64,000 bases of DNA from Hypholoma sublateritium FD-334 SS-4. Taxonomy: Eukaryota > Basidiomycota > Agaricomycetes > Agaricales > Strophariaceae. Every line of letters starts with the position of its first letter. The first letter of the stretch is position 1. The notes beneath the pieces were generated by a model that worked only from the letters and a program-made list of their open reading frames with translations, ran no database searches and was not told the DNA's origin. The position numbers and the translations under genes were made by a program. The stretch is from assembly GCA_000827495.1 (NCBI GenBank), contig KN817567.1, positions 1 through 64,000 on the forward strand, given 5' to 3'. This document shows, one piece after another, positions 19,021-32,394 of the stretch.

Positions 19021-22000
19021 CTACAAATCGCAGAAGTACTCGTAGTCCGCTTCGACGAACCTGAGCATGTACTCCACAACCGTCCCGCCCTCTTCCTCCT
19101 CCTCCGCCTCTACCTCATCGCCATCGCCCGCGCCCACGTCCAGCGGCGTCACTCCGCCCGGTGTCCCCCCGGCGCTAGCCGCGGCGGCGGCCTCGTCTGC
19201 AAAGTCCGCCTCGTCCATGCCGACCAGCGAAAATTCCTCGCGCGCAGCGACCGCCGCCGCGTGTGCATCCTCCGCGTCCTCGTACTCGCCAAGCGCGCGC
19301 GTCAAAGCGCCCGTCGCAGCGTCTGAGAGGAGCGTACGCCAGTCGAACGCGCCCTGCTGGATGACGAGCTCGTCGAGCGAGCGCTTCTGGTTCGCCTTGA
19401 GCAGCATCGCCTCCTCCACCGTGTGCTGCGAGACGAAGCGGTAGATATGCACGTCGCGGATCTGCCCGATGCGGTGCGCGCTAGGGAGTATTAGCATGTT
19501 GTGTGTGGGGGGGGAGGGGACATACCGGTCCTCGCACTGTCTATCCATCTGTGGGTTGAAGTCACTGTCGTAGAAGACGACCGTGTCTGCACCAGTCAAG
19601 CTACAACGTCCGTGATTAGAGGTATCCTACACCCAAGCATGGAAGGAATCTTACTTGATGCCAACACCGCCCGACCGCGACGAGGCGATAAAGCAGAATA
19701 TCCGCGGATCGGCATTGAACCGTTCCGTAATATACTGCCGGTCCTCGATCTTCGTCGCGCCGTCGAGGCGCAGGTACAAGTACCCATGAAAGTTCAGGAA
19801 GATCTCGAGGATGTCGAGGATGCGCGTCATCTGCGTGAAGATCAGGATGCGGTGCCCACCCGCCTTCTTCTCGCGGAGCAGCTCCGCGAGGCGCTGCAGC
19901 TTCCCGCAATCCCACTGCAGTAGCGACGGGTCCGGGAATGCGATCTGCAGCTTCGCGGTCGCGGCGTGCAGGATTGCGTCGAAATCAAGCGGCTGCCGGC
20001 GCACCACATCTGCATGTTCCGCAAGCGCGAGGCGGGGCAGGTCCCGCGCGACCGCAGCAGGCGTGACGAACGCGAACTGGCTGACGAGCGGCGCGAGCTC
20101 CGCTGCGCGCTCCGCGTACGACTTGACCGCCGCGTGGACGCGGTCCACGCGGTCCATGTGGTTCTGCCGCCGGTCAACGTCCGACAGCGGGACGATGCCC
20201 TTCGCTATGCGCCGCACGACTGATATCGCCTCCTCGCTGAAAATGGGGATCTGGCTGCAGCGTATCTTGTTGAGGTACGCGACGTGGGCCCAGTGCGCAA
20301 GCCTGTCCCTCTGCTTGACGTACGCCGCGTGCGCACGGTAGCCCGCAATCGTGCGCGTGTCTTCAGGCGGCGCTTCGCCGAGTATCTCGGTGAAGTTCGG
20401 GAGCTTCGCCGTGGCATCCAAGTACCGCGTCGACACCGCGCTGAGTAGGGACACATTCTGGCGTTCGATGAAATTCAGGCCGACCGCGTGCAAGTTGATT
20501 GCCTCGCCGTTGTCGTCGGAGAGCAGCTGCCGACGCACCAGCAATTCCTTGATCTCATAGTCCGCAATCGCCGACCGCGTCATAGCGAAGGAGGTGACAA
20601 TGGGCCGCACCTCGAAGAGATCCGGGTGATTGCATACTTTGCGCAGCTGCATCAGGATGTTCGCGATCTTCTGGTAGACGCCGGAGTCCAAGGCGTCGCG
20701 TGTCTGGGCGCGTTCCATGAATTCGTCGTACAGGAAGCGCTGACGCTTGGACAACGGGCACATCGTCAGATGCTCGAACTTGCTGGGGAGCTCCTTTTCT
20801 ACGTCACGCTTGAGGCGGCGCAGGAGATAAGGGCGAAGGACGGTATGCAGCTTGGAGACCGTTTGCATAGTGTCCTCGTCATATGCATTCCCCATCTCGA
20901 TAGCCTTTTCCAGCGGGTCTGATTTGAAAATACGTTAGTCGATGCCGAATTGTGTAGCGTACTTGTGAAACATACTGGAAAACCATTCGCCAAATTCCTT
21001 GAGATTGGCAAAGTTGGCCCCGGACATCAGGAACTGCAGAAGCGCCCACAATTCGGTGAGATTGTTCTGCAACGGCGTCCCTGTGAGGAGAAGTCGGCGG
21101 TAGGACCTGAACATGAGGAGGATATTCCATCGTTGGGACTTGAAATTCTTGATCATATGCGCCTCGTCCAGGATCATGTAGTACCAGGCCTTACGCTTGA
21201 ATATATGCGCGTCCCTGCTGGCCAATGTGTACGATGTGATGCAGACATTGAAGTGGTGCTTATCGTTCCACCCTTGTCGAAGTTCCTTGCGACGTTTCGT
21301 GGAGCCATGGTAGCTAAGCACCCTGAAGCCAGGCAGGAACTTTTTGAACTCCATTTCCCAATTCAGAAGCACGCTGGTGGGGACGATCTTGCATTCAATG
21401 AGCGTTGCGCTTTTTCGCAAAGAACTTAGCGACTTACGATGAGATGGGGACCCCATATACCACGATCGCAAGCAAGATGCGCCAACAACGAGATAGTCTG
21501 GATTGTTTTCCTGTATCATAAATCAACATGAGGGAGAATGCAATAACCTATAAAATGATGACGAACCCAAGTCCCATTTCGTCGGCTAGGATCCCATTGA
21601 GCTTGTTGACATGCAGACTAGCAAGCCATTCCAATCCGGACTGCTGATATGGACGCAAAACGCCTCGCATCAATAGCGGAGGCGTGACTTTGGTTTCCGG
21701 ATCCCATTCAACGGGTGCAACGGCGTAAGGTTTGAGATACTCAGGAATTTGGGATTCCAAGTCGCCCTCGTCCTCATGTTCAGCCTCCTCCGCGCCGTGA
21801 TCTGTTTCCTCTGCCTGCGCTTCCATCTCCTCACTACGTCCTTGAGATACCTGGTCGACATCACCGGGCTCGGTTAGAGGAGCATCGTCGTCAACCTGCA
21901 TTGGTACATCAAGCAAGCCATCTGCGGCCTCTTCGTTTGCTTGAGTTTCGTCGACCTCCTCCTGTGCATGCTCATCGCCTGCAAAGTGAACTTCGCGAGA

Positions 22001-24666
22001 GTGGGATCGCGTGAGAGAGCGAGCATCGTCCACGGTGGACTGCTCATCACTAATGTCCATGGGTTGGTGACTGTCATCACGGGTGTCATCATGAGTATCG
22101 GATATAGCGGCTGGTCGCGGTCGCTGTGGCGAAATGGTGGGATCAACCTGGACAAGGTACTCCAAATCGGTTTCCGACTCCGAGTCTGAATACATCATGA
22201 GCGCATTCAGTGCGCTGCTTGACCCATTGGGCATCTGGGCGGTGGTGATCTCCTTCTCGTCCTCAGTATGCGGCTCTGACGGCGCACTTGCTGGGGTGGA
22301 GACTACAGACCTCGAGGACGGAGTCGACTGCGACTGCGTCGGGCGTATGCCGGCTAATAAGAACGAGGTGCCTTCATCGTCGTCCGCTTGGTCCTCATCG
22401 TCGTCCTCTTCATCTTCGTCACCGGAGTGGTGGAGACTTAGCGAAGCTCCTTGTGATCCGTCTTCCTCCTCGTCTTCCTCGTCCTCATCCTCCTCTGTCT
22501 CGTCGTCGTCGTCGTCATCACGGTCCACAATGCTGCCCGACCGACTCCGCGAGCCAAACATACCCCCTCTTGTCAGATCCTCCTGCTGAGTTTCCAAAAT
22601 TGCGCCGGACTGATCCAAAATCGATGCTAGATGCGCCCGCCCCACTTTCCGCTCCTCTTCGAGGAGCTCCAGCCTCTGCTTTTCACGAATGTGCTATACC
22701 GCCCGTCAGCCTACGCCGTCATCCTCATATAAAAGAGTACTCACATGTACCGCCTTCTTCCACTCCAGGACGACCGCCCTGATTGTGTTTTTTGCGAGGG
22801 TGCGCAGCTGCTTCTCTTCGGACACGCGCGCCCTCGTCCGGCGCGTCTCTTTCCCGGCGAAGTGCGCCTGAACACGCGACGCGACCTGCGCCGCGACGGC
22901 GCGTCCCGTCGGGCGCCTAGGGCGCACCTTCGCTTGCGCGATGACGGCGTCGACGACATCGTCCCAAATATCGCGCGTCGTGCGTTGCGGGGGTGTATAT
23001 GGTGTCGCGGGCGGCGTCGTCCCGAAGAGTACGTCCGTGCCCGGGATGAAGCGCCCCGCTATGCGGAAGCGCTCTACGCGTGCGCGCGTCGCGGCCTCGA
23101 CTTGTGCGGCACGCGCGAGCGCGTCGGTGTCGGCGTATGGTTCTGCCTCGTCGATGGATATGTATGAGTTGAGGAACTGGGGGAGCGATTTGTTGAATTT
23201 GGGGGGCGGGGGGCGCTGCCGCGGGTCTGTCAAGGTAGGCGGTGGACGCCGGACGATTAATTTGATGCGCTTAACTTTGAAGATTGGAGAGGGGACAGGG
23301 TTTGGAGAAGAGATGGACAGGTCGGACACAAGAGGGATTGAGGTGTGCATGGGCTCAGCTGGGAGCGGTCGGACCTGCTTATCAATGAAATTTAATAGAG
23401 AGCGGAGATAAAATGTATTGACGTACTTTAAGCCTAATATTGGGAGATGGAGATGGCTTTGGGAGAGGAGGGTCGTTCAAACGCCCGTTGCGTCGTGCGA
23501 GGTTGATGGATATAGATTCGCCTGGAAGAGCCATTGTTGGTGTAGCGGCTGGTTTTGGACAATTAAGGGGTCCTTCATGGTGGACCTGGGAAGAAGTGGA
23601 AGGAGGCTTCTCTGTTTGCTCCAAGACATCGACGGGGACTGGGGCGGGCCTCTTCAAATTGAGAACCCGAGCATTGATTCCGTTTGATTTACGCTGGGGG
23701 GATTTAGGTGTAGAGATTGACTCGTTTGCATTCGGCGATTGCACGTCCACATTTCGAGCAATGCCGCGCCGGGTAGAAGGGGGATTTTTTCTTCGGGCGA
23801 CCATTGATGATGTTGATTCATTAATAACAGTGGTCGGGAGTGATTCCACTCTGTCCGTCAAAGGCTGCGGGGGGGCTGCTTTTTCCTTTCCCTTCCCTTT
23901 GTAGCTTCGGGCGCTGAGCAAGATATTTTCAAGTTCTGGCCTATCGGCCCCTTTGCTTTTGAGGGTCCGCTTAGTAGACAGCGAAATGGGAGGCGGTGGC
24001 AGAGTGTTGCTTTGGAGGGTTTGGCGCCGTTCATTGGCCTGTCCGCGCGTTCGCCGCGAGGGGCCGGCAACTGGAGCTGTGCTATCAACAAGGTCGTATT
24101 TGGCTTTGAACTAGAAATCAGATCAGCATAGAGCGCTTTGATACCGAAGTAGACAGCAAACCTCCATGAAAACAGGTGCATGATCGCTCTTGGCCACCTA
24201 AAATGACATCAGTCGGGTTCGCAGGCAAACTGACAATGGTACGCACTGTGGGGTTATACAGTGTCATATTCTTGAAGTTTTCCATATGAAACAATTCTCT
24301 GACCTGAAGGGAGTTGAGTTCGACAACCGTCAAGACGGGATTGCGACGCACCATGTCATCATGCCTGTCGATGGTACCCTCCAAATCAACCTGCTTTTGG
24401 GCTAGTAACGCAGCACGGTGGATGGCGAGCTCTTCCGAGCTGAGTTCTGTCCCGTATTGTCCCTGCTGCTGTACATCGTGAACCCCGCTCACACGCGCCG
24501 ACCCAAACCTCGCACTTGCACGCGCCCCGCCACTCCTTGCCCGACTCCCACCCCGACTTGACTCCAACCCAGCTTCGTTTTCAAGTGTACCAGTCTCCGG
24601 AAAGATAGGCATGATGGAATGGGGCATTAAGAGCTGAAATACATGGGCATGAAGACCAAGTTCCAC
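19021..24666 (-). CDS. SWR1: SWR1-type chromatin-remodelling ATPase
   Basis: Catalytic subunit of the nuclear SWR1 complex, which exchanges H2A for H2A.Z in nucleosomes. Ten exons (24247-24666, 24162-24197, 23427-24110, 22745-23374, 21567-22693, 21438-21510, 20976-21387, 19655-20918, 19526-19600, 19021-19480) keep frame and give 1726 residues. The conserved N-terminal helix contains [13 protein letters not shown]. An HSA-type actin/Arp-binding region spans about residues 500-610, then a long acidic tract. The SNF2 core has [17 protein letters not shown] (about 965), LDEAHMIKN and [10 protein letters not shown] long insertion splits the ATPase before the helicase-C lobe with [15 protein letters not shown] and HRIGQ. 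The large insertion and HSA favour SWR1 over INO80 or SNF2. A start at 24612 (MPIF) is also possible. Confidence 0.92.
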
Positions 24667-25670
24667 AAGAAGGGCGTGTCGTTGGTCGACGTGGCCTGAT
24701 CTTGCGAGATTCCAGACGGTTTCCGGTGATTCTTGGATACCGTGATAGCTTGAAGAGTGGGTGAATGCGCTGAACGTATCGCAGCGGCCAGTTATGGCGG
24801 ATGTGGCGTGAATTTGGGTGAAAGCTTTGGGTCGTACAGCATTATTTTTCGGACTTCTGATACGTTTTGTTTGGCTACACCAAACACCTTTTGGAATTGG
24901 ATGACTTTGATGCAGGTTGCACTTTCAACTCAAACTTTGCTTTTTCCAAAAATCTGCGGCGTCTAGGTTCAAGTTGTCTTCGAGGTCTCTTCTAGGCTGT
25001 GTATTGACGTTCTGGTCCTCTCAAATGTCTCCGTTGGCTGCTCAAGCGCTCAGTGCTCATCGCTGCTCTAAATTTGGCAGGCTGGCCAACGCTTTCAAAT
25101 TGTTCTAGTAAAATCAAGACTCCCACGACGCCTCGGAATGCTCAACGCAATGCATATCCATCCATCTGCAGGCTCATGAAGCGCAATGAGCGGTCATATA
25201 ACCTTATGATCCCATTCTCCTGTTGCCCGGTACCGCAAGCCTCCACCATCTGCTATAGGTCTCTGTTACTGCAATAGACCCGTTTGTTGACTTGCGATTG
25301 AAACTTATCACTCCGCAACACCGTGCAGCATAACTGATAGTGTTTCCTTCTTTGCCGAACAATACTTTCGTGAGAACATTCATGGAATACAGTACACGTC
25401 GAAGGGTTGTCGAAGAGCGTTCTGACCGTGCATCTCCTGCATGTAAGGACGGAACGCCATCACATGACCAGCACCTTCGTCGACGTTTCAAGCTTTCATT
25501 AATCATTCCTAGCCTTGTACGCCGTCCTCGTCCTTAGAAACACAGAGCTCGGTCCTCTTCTTCCTTCGTGTGATCGCTCTTAGTGATTTCCCTCCCCCGC
25601 CAAGGAAGCTTTACATTCACCCGCCACTGTCATAAAGTCTACTCCCGAGCTCTAGTCCAACAGCGGCGCA
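24667..25670. other. Intergenic region between divergent SWR1 and GT18-1
   Basis: About 1 kb between two divergent genes, so it should hold both promoters. A pyrimidine-rich stretch lies near 25545-25600 upstream of GT18-1. No convincing coding frame is seen; short ORFs on both strands lack recognisable content. Confidence 0.5.
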
Positions 25671-27384
25671 ATGTCTACATCATCCGATGAGGAATACGAG
25701 CTCCTTCCGACCCATGAGGGCTCTCGTCATATCAGTTCGCGCTCAGAGAAACGGTGAGTCGTCGTATGCCTATCTCACATGCCCTTCCTACTTTTAACGA
25801 TGCATGATCTCAGCCATGCAAAAGGTGGGCATCTGCGTCCCCTGCGGCGCGTCATGCGACGACATCCCATCCTGATTTTCTGCACCTCGCTCGTATTTGT
25901 GACCCTGGCCTCGACGTTCCTCGCCTACGACATCGTGTACCTAAAAACGAAACTGGCTATAGCAGGGTCATACAATGCGTTCCTCACCCACCTGTGGCCC
26001 GTAGGCCTGCCAAATCGCACGGACGTCTGGGAGAACGAGAATAGCAAGGCAATGCATGCTCTTATTAGCTGCATGAGCGCCGACAACTGCCTGGAGAACC
26101 AGGCTAGCATTGTCCTGCTGTCGAGCCCCCATTTTGCGAACTCGATATCTGGGCATGTATCAGGGGAGGACATATGGTGCGTCCCACATGACTTTACTAC
26201 TGATTATTGTTCTGACCACACTTATCAGGGCAATGAGTGTGGTAAGCGCATTAGGCTCGCCCTCAAATACCAATTTTAATTGTTGACACAGCTCGACGCC
26301 GTCCGCGACCTTGGGTACACACCCATCTTCACAACCAACAACGAAGAGCTAGCGCGTACGTACCGTCAATACCCCGATCTCGTCAAGATCGCCATCGTGG
26401 AAGGAGCGAGTGCCCGCTCCTGCTTCGCAGACTCCAGCTGTATCAAGACCGCTGCGCACCCCTTAGGTATCCCGGCATGGAAGATGTTCTCCTTCCACTT
26501 CTGGGGCGGCGCGTCGAACCCGCTGGGAAACGCATGGACGCTGTCTCCCGAGAACTACGCACTCGTCCAGCCGCATACCCACTCGGAGGAGAACGTCTAC
26601 CTCGGCTACAGCATAGAGAACACCTGCCTCAAGATCCCCGTCACTCCGGTCGCGGAGCGCCCGCGCCAGGCATACGTGCTCGCGAAGCTCAGTAACTACT
26701 TCTACGAAAAAGATTACGCGTGGCCGGGCATCGTGTACGAGTCGTCGCCCATTGACGTCTCCCTCGTCGCGGGGATTGCCCAGGATAACGCCCCCAACGG
26801 CGCGGGCGTGCCCTCGGGAATCACAAACCTGGGCCGCCTGAACAAGACGGAATTCTACCGACATCTGGGCCGCAGTCGCGCACTCGTGGGCATCGGGGTG
26901 CCGTTCCTCAGCCCAAGTCCGTACGACGCGCTTTGCATGGGACTGCCGTTCATCAATCCGGTCCTGTTGTGGGACTGGGACGACCCAGAGAACCGCACGA
27001 AGTGGAGGACACAGCACGATGGGCTTAAGTTCCAGGTCCCGCCGTACGTGTATCATGTAAAGAAGGGGGACATCGATGGATTTTGGGAGGCGCTGCGCAC
27101 GGCGGTGGAGAAACCAATTGAAAGGTGCGTGCTGTTTAGTCTCTCGGCGAATATCCTGTAGGCTAACGTAGTTGGGCCACTCATAGATACATTGTTCCTG
27201 AGATGACTATGCAAGCGCTCAAATACCGGGTATCGAATCTCATAGAAGGAAACTGGCGAAAGAAAGCTGAGCGGCTGTTAAACGACCGTATAGACAGCGG
27301 CGAAGGTGATGTGAGTATAATACCTCGTTTCTAGTATGCCAATGGAACGCTGCTGAAATGGATTTGCAGCTTTTTGAATTGTGA
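25671..27384 (+). CDS. GT18-like glycosyltransferase 1, type II membrane protein
   Basis: Six exons (25671-25753, 25814-26176, 26229-26241, 26292-27124, 27187-27310, 27370-27384) give 476 residues. A short cytosolic tail with EEYELLP is followed by one membrane segment (ILIFCTSLVFVTLASTFLAY), as in Golgi type II transferases. The lumenal part resembles the family 18 (MGAT5-like) domain: YTPIFTTNNEELARTYRQYP, WKMFSFHFWG, then SPSPYDALCMGLPFINPV, where family members have the donor-binding region. The family in animals adds branching GlcNAc to N-glycans; the substrate in fungi is unknown. Exon 3 is only 13 nt and the last exon is 15 nt. Tandem with GT18-2, 1.1 kb away. Confidence 0.75.
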
Positions 27385-28452
27385 TACCTTTCACATCTTG
27401 GGGCATTGCATCGGTTACTATTCTCGCGCGCTGTAATCGTATAAGTATATTATCTGGACGTTTCCATACATATTCTGTTATGATCCGTAAGTACATGTAT
27501 TTCAATGCAAAAATCTCCTCTATGTATAATTACACATCTAGATCGCGTAACTGCCCTTCGAGCGCAGAATGTTGAGCGTACACTGGCAGCACCGTGCACT
27601 TTGCTTATAGGTAACTTTTTATTGTTACAAGCTACGTCCTGAAAAGAACTAAGGGCTGATCCTGCGATCCCCTCGCAACTTTGCGATACACTCTTTCATT
27701 ATCTATGTAATCGGATATGCACGTCACAATACGCCCTATAAATGATGCATATGCGAAAAGATAATCCTACATAGCTGGTCTGCGGAACGCACAGGAGCTG
27801 CCAATGTGACTGTTCCGCAAGGTTGTGCATCCTAAATTTATCTACAGGCGACTTTACAAAGCGATGTCTTGATGCTAAGGGCTTCTGACTGAGATGACTG
27901 AATTTCTACCGACTGAATGAAGCTGCTTGAGCATACACCTCTCGAACATGCTGAATCGTCCATTGCGCGCTTAGTTTCGCCGCGTGCTAATCTTAGTAGA
28001 CGCGTGTCCCTGTGCGGTCAAAAATAAAAATTCTCCTTCAGGTTCAACATCATGCATCAACCTTGAAGCTTGAACGAACGCTGGCGATCCCTTCAAGCTG
28101 TGAACAATCTTTCGTTCAAAAACAGGGACAACTCCATTTATTCTATTGCGGTCCTTTACTGTATTCAGACCACAGGGCATTCTTTATTCGCATAGCACTA
28201 GGAATTCGTGAAGAAACCTTGGGGAGGGCTCGGAAGCCAAGTTTTGCAATTCAGCGCCGCGCAACGGTGTAACTACTTAGTAACTAGCCGTGGATCAAAG
28301 CTCTAGTTGAAGGGTCTATCCGCCGTGTGCTTAGCTCTGGCGTGGCGCATCAGATGGCGTTGGAGCACCAGTTCATTAAGTGACGGTTTAACATCGTTCT
28401 CCGTATTAGTACTTACTTGCTGGCAACCTGGTCTCTGCTCTGTCCCGTCTCG
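27385..28452. other. Intergenic region between the GT18 genes
   Basis: About 1.07 kb without a convincing gene. It includes the 3' region of GT18-1 and the promoter of GT18-2. Open frames at 28012-28272 plus and 27971-28180 minus overlap on opposite strands and show no family features. No tRNA or repeat is seen. Confidence 0.5.
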
Positions 28453-30164
28453 ATGGCCGACGACGAATACGAGCTCCTCCCTTCCTACGACGACCACGAC
28501 TCGGAGCCTGGGCAAGTACGGCGGTGCGTGATTCCCCGCCAAGTTAGCATCGGCGCTGATATTGAGAGTTGGACTAGCCAAGTAAAATTCAGTTCTCTAC
28601 GCCTTGTGCGACGCGGAATTCGCCGCCACCCAACAGTCATTTTACTCTCCTCGCTCACCCTCGTGCTGCTGGCCGCGGCCTTTCTTGCATACGATGTCGC
28701 GTATCTGAAAGCTAGGCTGTCTCTAGCGGGATCCTACAATGCATTCCTCACCCACCTGTGGCCCGTGGGCCTGCCGAACCGCACGGACGTCTGGGAGAAC
28801 GAGAACAGCAAAGCTATGCATGCGTTGATGTCCTGTATGAGTACCGATGATTGCAAGGAAAATCAAGATAGCATCGTATTGCTGTCGAGCCACCACTTTG
28901 CAGAAGCGATCATAGGGCATGTTTCTGGTGAGGATATATGGTACGCCCTAAATTAATCGCCATCTCACCATCCTGCTAATCGTTTAAATTACCAGGGCGA
29001 CTAGTGTGGTCCGTGCTTTTTAAAAATTGAGTTTCAATTGAATTTCATCAATATCTGCGTCTGCGCAGCTCGACGCGGTCCGCGAGCTTGGATACACACC
29101 TATTTTTACCACCAACAACGAGGAACTTGCGCGCACATACCGACAGTACCCTGACCTCGTTAAGGTTGTAATACTCGAAGCCGCCGCCGCCGAAAGCTGT
29201 TTCTCCGACACCAAATGCATCAAGACCACCAATCACCCCCTGGGTATTCCGGCGTGGAAGATGTTTTCGTTCCACTTCTGGGCAGGGAATGGGAACCCTT
29301 TAGGAAACGCTTGGACCCTCTCCCCTGAGAATTGGCCTGTCATCTCACCCGATAACTCGAGGGACAACTTCTACCTCGGATACAGTATTGAGAAGACTTG
29401 CCTGCAGATCCCCATCACACCGAACGAGCAGCGCCCGCGCCAGGCATACGTCCTTGCGAAAGAAACGCGCTATTTCTTTGACAAGGAGTACGCGTGGCCC
29501 ACACTCGCATTTGACGCCGCGCCCATCGATGTCGAGCTCATTGCGGGGATTTCACGGCACAACCCTCCTCCCATGGACACGCTTCCCAAGGGTATCGCGG
29601 ACGTTGGGAAACTAAACAAGACGCAATTCTACGAGCACCTGGGGCGTAGCCGCGTCACGCTCGTCGGTATCGGCCGGCCCGTGCTAAGCCCGAGCCCATA
29701 CGACGCACTGTGCATGGGCGTGCCATTCATCAACCCAGTGCTGAGCTGGGACGCGAAGCGTCCTGAGAACCGAACGCTTTGGCTCACGCAGCACGATGGA
29801 TTGAAGTATCAGAATCCGCCATATGTTTACCATGTCAAGAAGGGCGACGTGAACGGATTTTGGGAGGCGCTCCGCACGGCAGTAAAGACGCCCATTGAGA
29901 GGTTTGCCCATTTTGTACATTGCGGTCGAAATCTGACTTTCTCGGTTGTTATCTTTAGGTATATCATCCCAGATATGACCATGAAAGCGGTCGAAGAACG
30001 GCTTGTAAAACTGATAGAGGGAAACTGGAAGGAAAAGGCCGAGGCTCTCCTGAACAAGCGTAAGATAGCTGCCGCAAAAGGAAAAGGAAAGATAAAGGTG
30101 AGTTATTTATATTCGTAGTATACAGATATTCTCACTTGTGCTGTTCAAGCTTTTCGACCTCTGA
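28453..30164 (+). CDS. GT18-like glycosyltransferase 2, type II membrane protein
   Basis: Five exons (28453-28940, 28996-29008, 29069-29901, 29959-30097, 30150-30164) give 495 residues. It is a close paralogue of GT18-1: DDEYELLPSYDDHD tail, membrane segment near residues 70-92, NAFLTHLWPVGLPNRTDVWE, TTNNEELARTYRQYPDLVK and SPSPYDALCMGVPFINPV. The 833-nt main exon has the same length as in GT18-1. The 13-nt exon (encoding part of WATSV) and the 15-nt last exon (LFDL stop) are kept. The N-terminus reads through a region where GT18-1 has an intron, adding about 20 residues, so either the intron was lost or a GTGCGT donor at about 28523 is used. ATG 28453 is preferred because it aligns with the GT18-1 start. 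Confidence 0.75.
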
Positions 30165-32394
30165 TTCCTTGATCACTGTCGTGATTACGCCTGACAGTTG
30201 CAAATACTTACTCCGCCACCTACTCACCTACTTCATCTGCCCACATCTGTACTTAAAATGCACTTTTAGATGATTCGCTATGTCTTGCACCACGTCTATT
30301 ACCACGTCTATTGATAATCTGCGTCTAGATTTTGGAGGTCAATATCGACACGAATGATCTATGTATATTGTTATCAGTCAGCTGAGCAGTATGAGCTCTG
30401 CTCATTGGCTCTATAAATGGTTGAGCTCTGAAGTCAAGTTGCGAAGGCTGGTTGGCTGCTTAATACTGGATTGCTCTACTTTTAGATGAGCAGGCACGGA
30501 CACTGTCACGGGCGTTGGGAATCCCCGCATCTTCTCATGGTTTTGCTCTTTCAATTAATGGCTTAATTTCGGAAAATAGGATACGGACACTCACGGTGGC
30601 TCGCATGGCTCACTAGTGACTGACTGGACCAAGACTGGACTTGACCGACCCCGACATTGTCAAACTGCGAATGAATCGGCCACCTTCTGAATTATCCAGA
30701 ATTTTGGCACTTCTGAGATAACGAAAAGGTCTCATTACATCTTGAAGTTTTACACGGATGGTTCAGCGATCATTTTCTGGATTTAAATGACATCGCGCTT
30801 CCGCTCAGAAGATCGTCACATATCAGGAAGGACTTTCATTCCGTCATATTTCAACAACTCTGAAGACGCTGATCGTCGCTCACTGAGCTACGAAAGTAAA
30901 GGGTAAGTGATTACTTGCGCAGTATTAAGCTCAGTGGTACGCCGCGGTTTTTCAATATCCACTTCCGTTTGATATTCTGAAATAAGAAGTGTTTAAGCGC
31001 CCGCGCTTAGCACGGGACTTTTCCCCAAAGTGACAGAATGTGTCGCTATTAGCAGATGCGCGTGGTAAGCTGATGAAGTTCAAGTAATTTTTTGGCCAAA
31101 AGAGGTGAGTCTTCAATCAGTAAATATAGCGAAGGTTCAATAGTCAGGCACGGATGTCTTGTGCATCGACGAGGGTAAGCAAGGGCGCCTAAAATGATGT
31201 CGTCTTCCTGGTATATCCGCGCGTTGCGTTTTCGATGCAGGGAACCCGGAATTTTTCCGTAAAGTTTCCAGACGGAGTGTTTGCCTGATTTTGTGATGGT
31301 CAAATTTTCAAGGCATCTGTGAGTGAGTTCAACCCCATAGACCACGTATGCTTAGATTACATCAAGTGTTAAATCGACGATTCGGAAAGTGCAAACTATG
31401 TACTATGCTCGCCACTGGTCGCAAGCGCTTTATTATATCTGAGAAATGGAGCCACAAACACGATTAAATCGTATTAATGAGCAACATACTAAGAAGATTT
31501 TCTTCAATACTTATCGACAGTGATCGTTTGAACCTCGTTTTCCATCCGAACATGCTGTGTTGCTCGTTCCGAGGAGGATAGTAATATTCGTCCTTTTTCT
31601 GGAAATTCTACGAGAAAAATCCACTATAAATGTAACGCATGAGTTCTCTTCTCAAAAGTAGTATTCAACGGTATTCAGATGTCTACCTACATTGCGATAC
31701 ACTTGCAGCGATCTATAAATAAGTACACACCGCTTACCTTGTAGCTGAACCAGTGAACCAAGCGCACGGCTCGTTCAACGAACTCGTCTGCGATGAGCCG
31801 ATTACGATTAACGAACCTTTCCGACTCATACTTACATTCATTATAATTAGTTTCGTCCCCTAAATTCCAGCCTTCCAATCCTCACTCACAAGGGCTTTAT
31901 TCTGGTCTTGTGATAGTTCTGTAGATTGTAGATTGAATGCGAATAGCTTATCGTTCTAAGTATTATTTTGATACAACTCTCGGCATTGTGCTCAGTCCAG
32001 TCATAGCCCATCTTGCCCTTGTTCGACCCTGCTAATTTTCAGATATAATAACTTTCAAACGAACCACCCATTCATTTTTGCAGTCACGCCGGGAGTCCAA
32101 GTAAGTTATTTCGAAGTTCGTGAGCATAGCATGGTCTAGAAGTAGAAGCACCTGTGCTCCAAGAAACGCCGTTCTTTATTCGCAGATCCAACGAGCACAA
32201 TGTGGAGATCCCGATGTCCCGGTTGTTGACAGGATCTCTATGGAGTACTTGATTCAGATGCCCCTGCATCCTAAGCACTGACAAATGGCGCTGAAGCTAA
32301 GTATACGTTATAAATTCAGGTGTCTGCGAAACGGCAAGTCCTTTCCCGCTGCAACCCTCAGTCGATTGCTTCTCCCATTCACAACTCAGATATC
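30165..32394. other. Gene-poor intergenic region
   Basis: 2.2 kb with only short, scattered open frames on both strands (longest near 31049-31345 minus), none with recognisable content and none with convincing splice partners. The DNA is A/T-rich. It carries the GT18-2 3' end and the promoter of the DUF2235 gene. I see no repeat or RNA gene. Confidence 0.5.

Noticed and set aside
19067..19444. Ser/Ala-rich plus-strand frame opposite the SWR1 C-terminus
   Set aside because: Antisense to a conserved SWR1 exon; low-complexity composition from acidic codons read in reverse.
22134..22589. Ser-rich plus-strand frame opposite SWR1
   Set aside because: It is the antisense of the Asp/Glu tract of SWR1.
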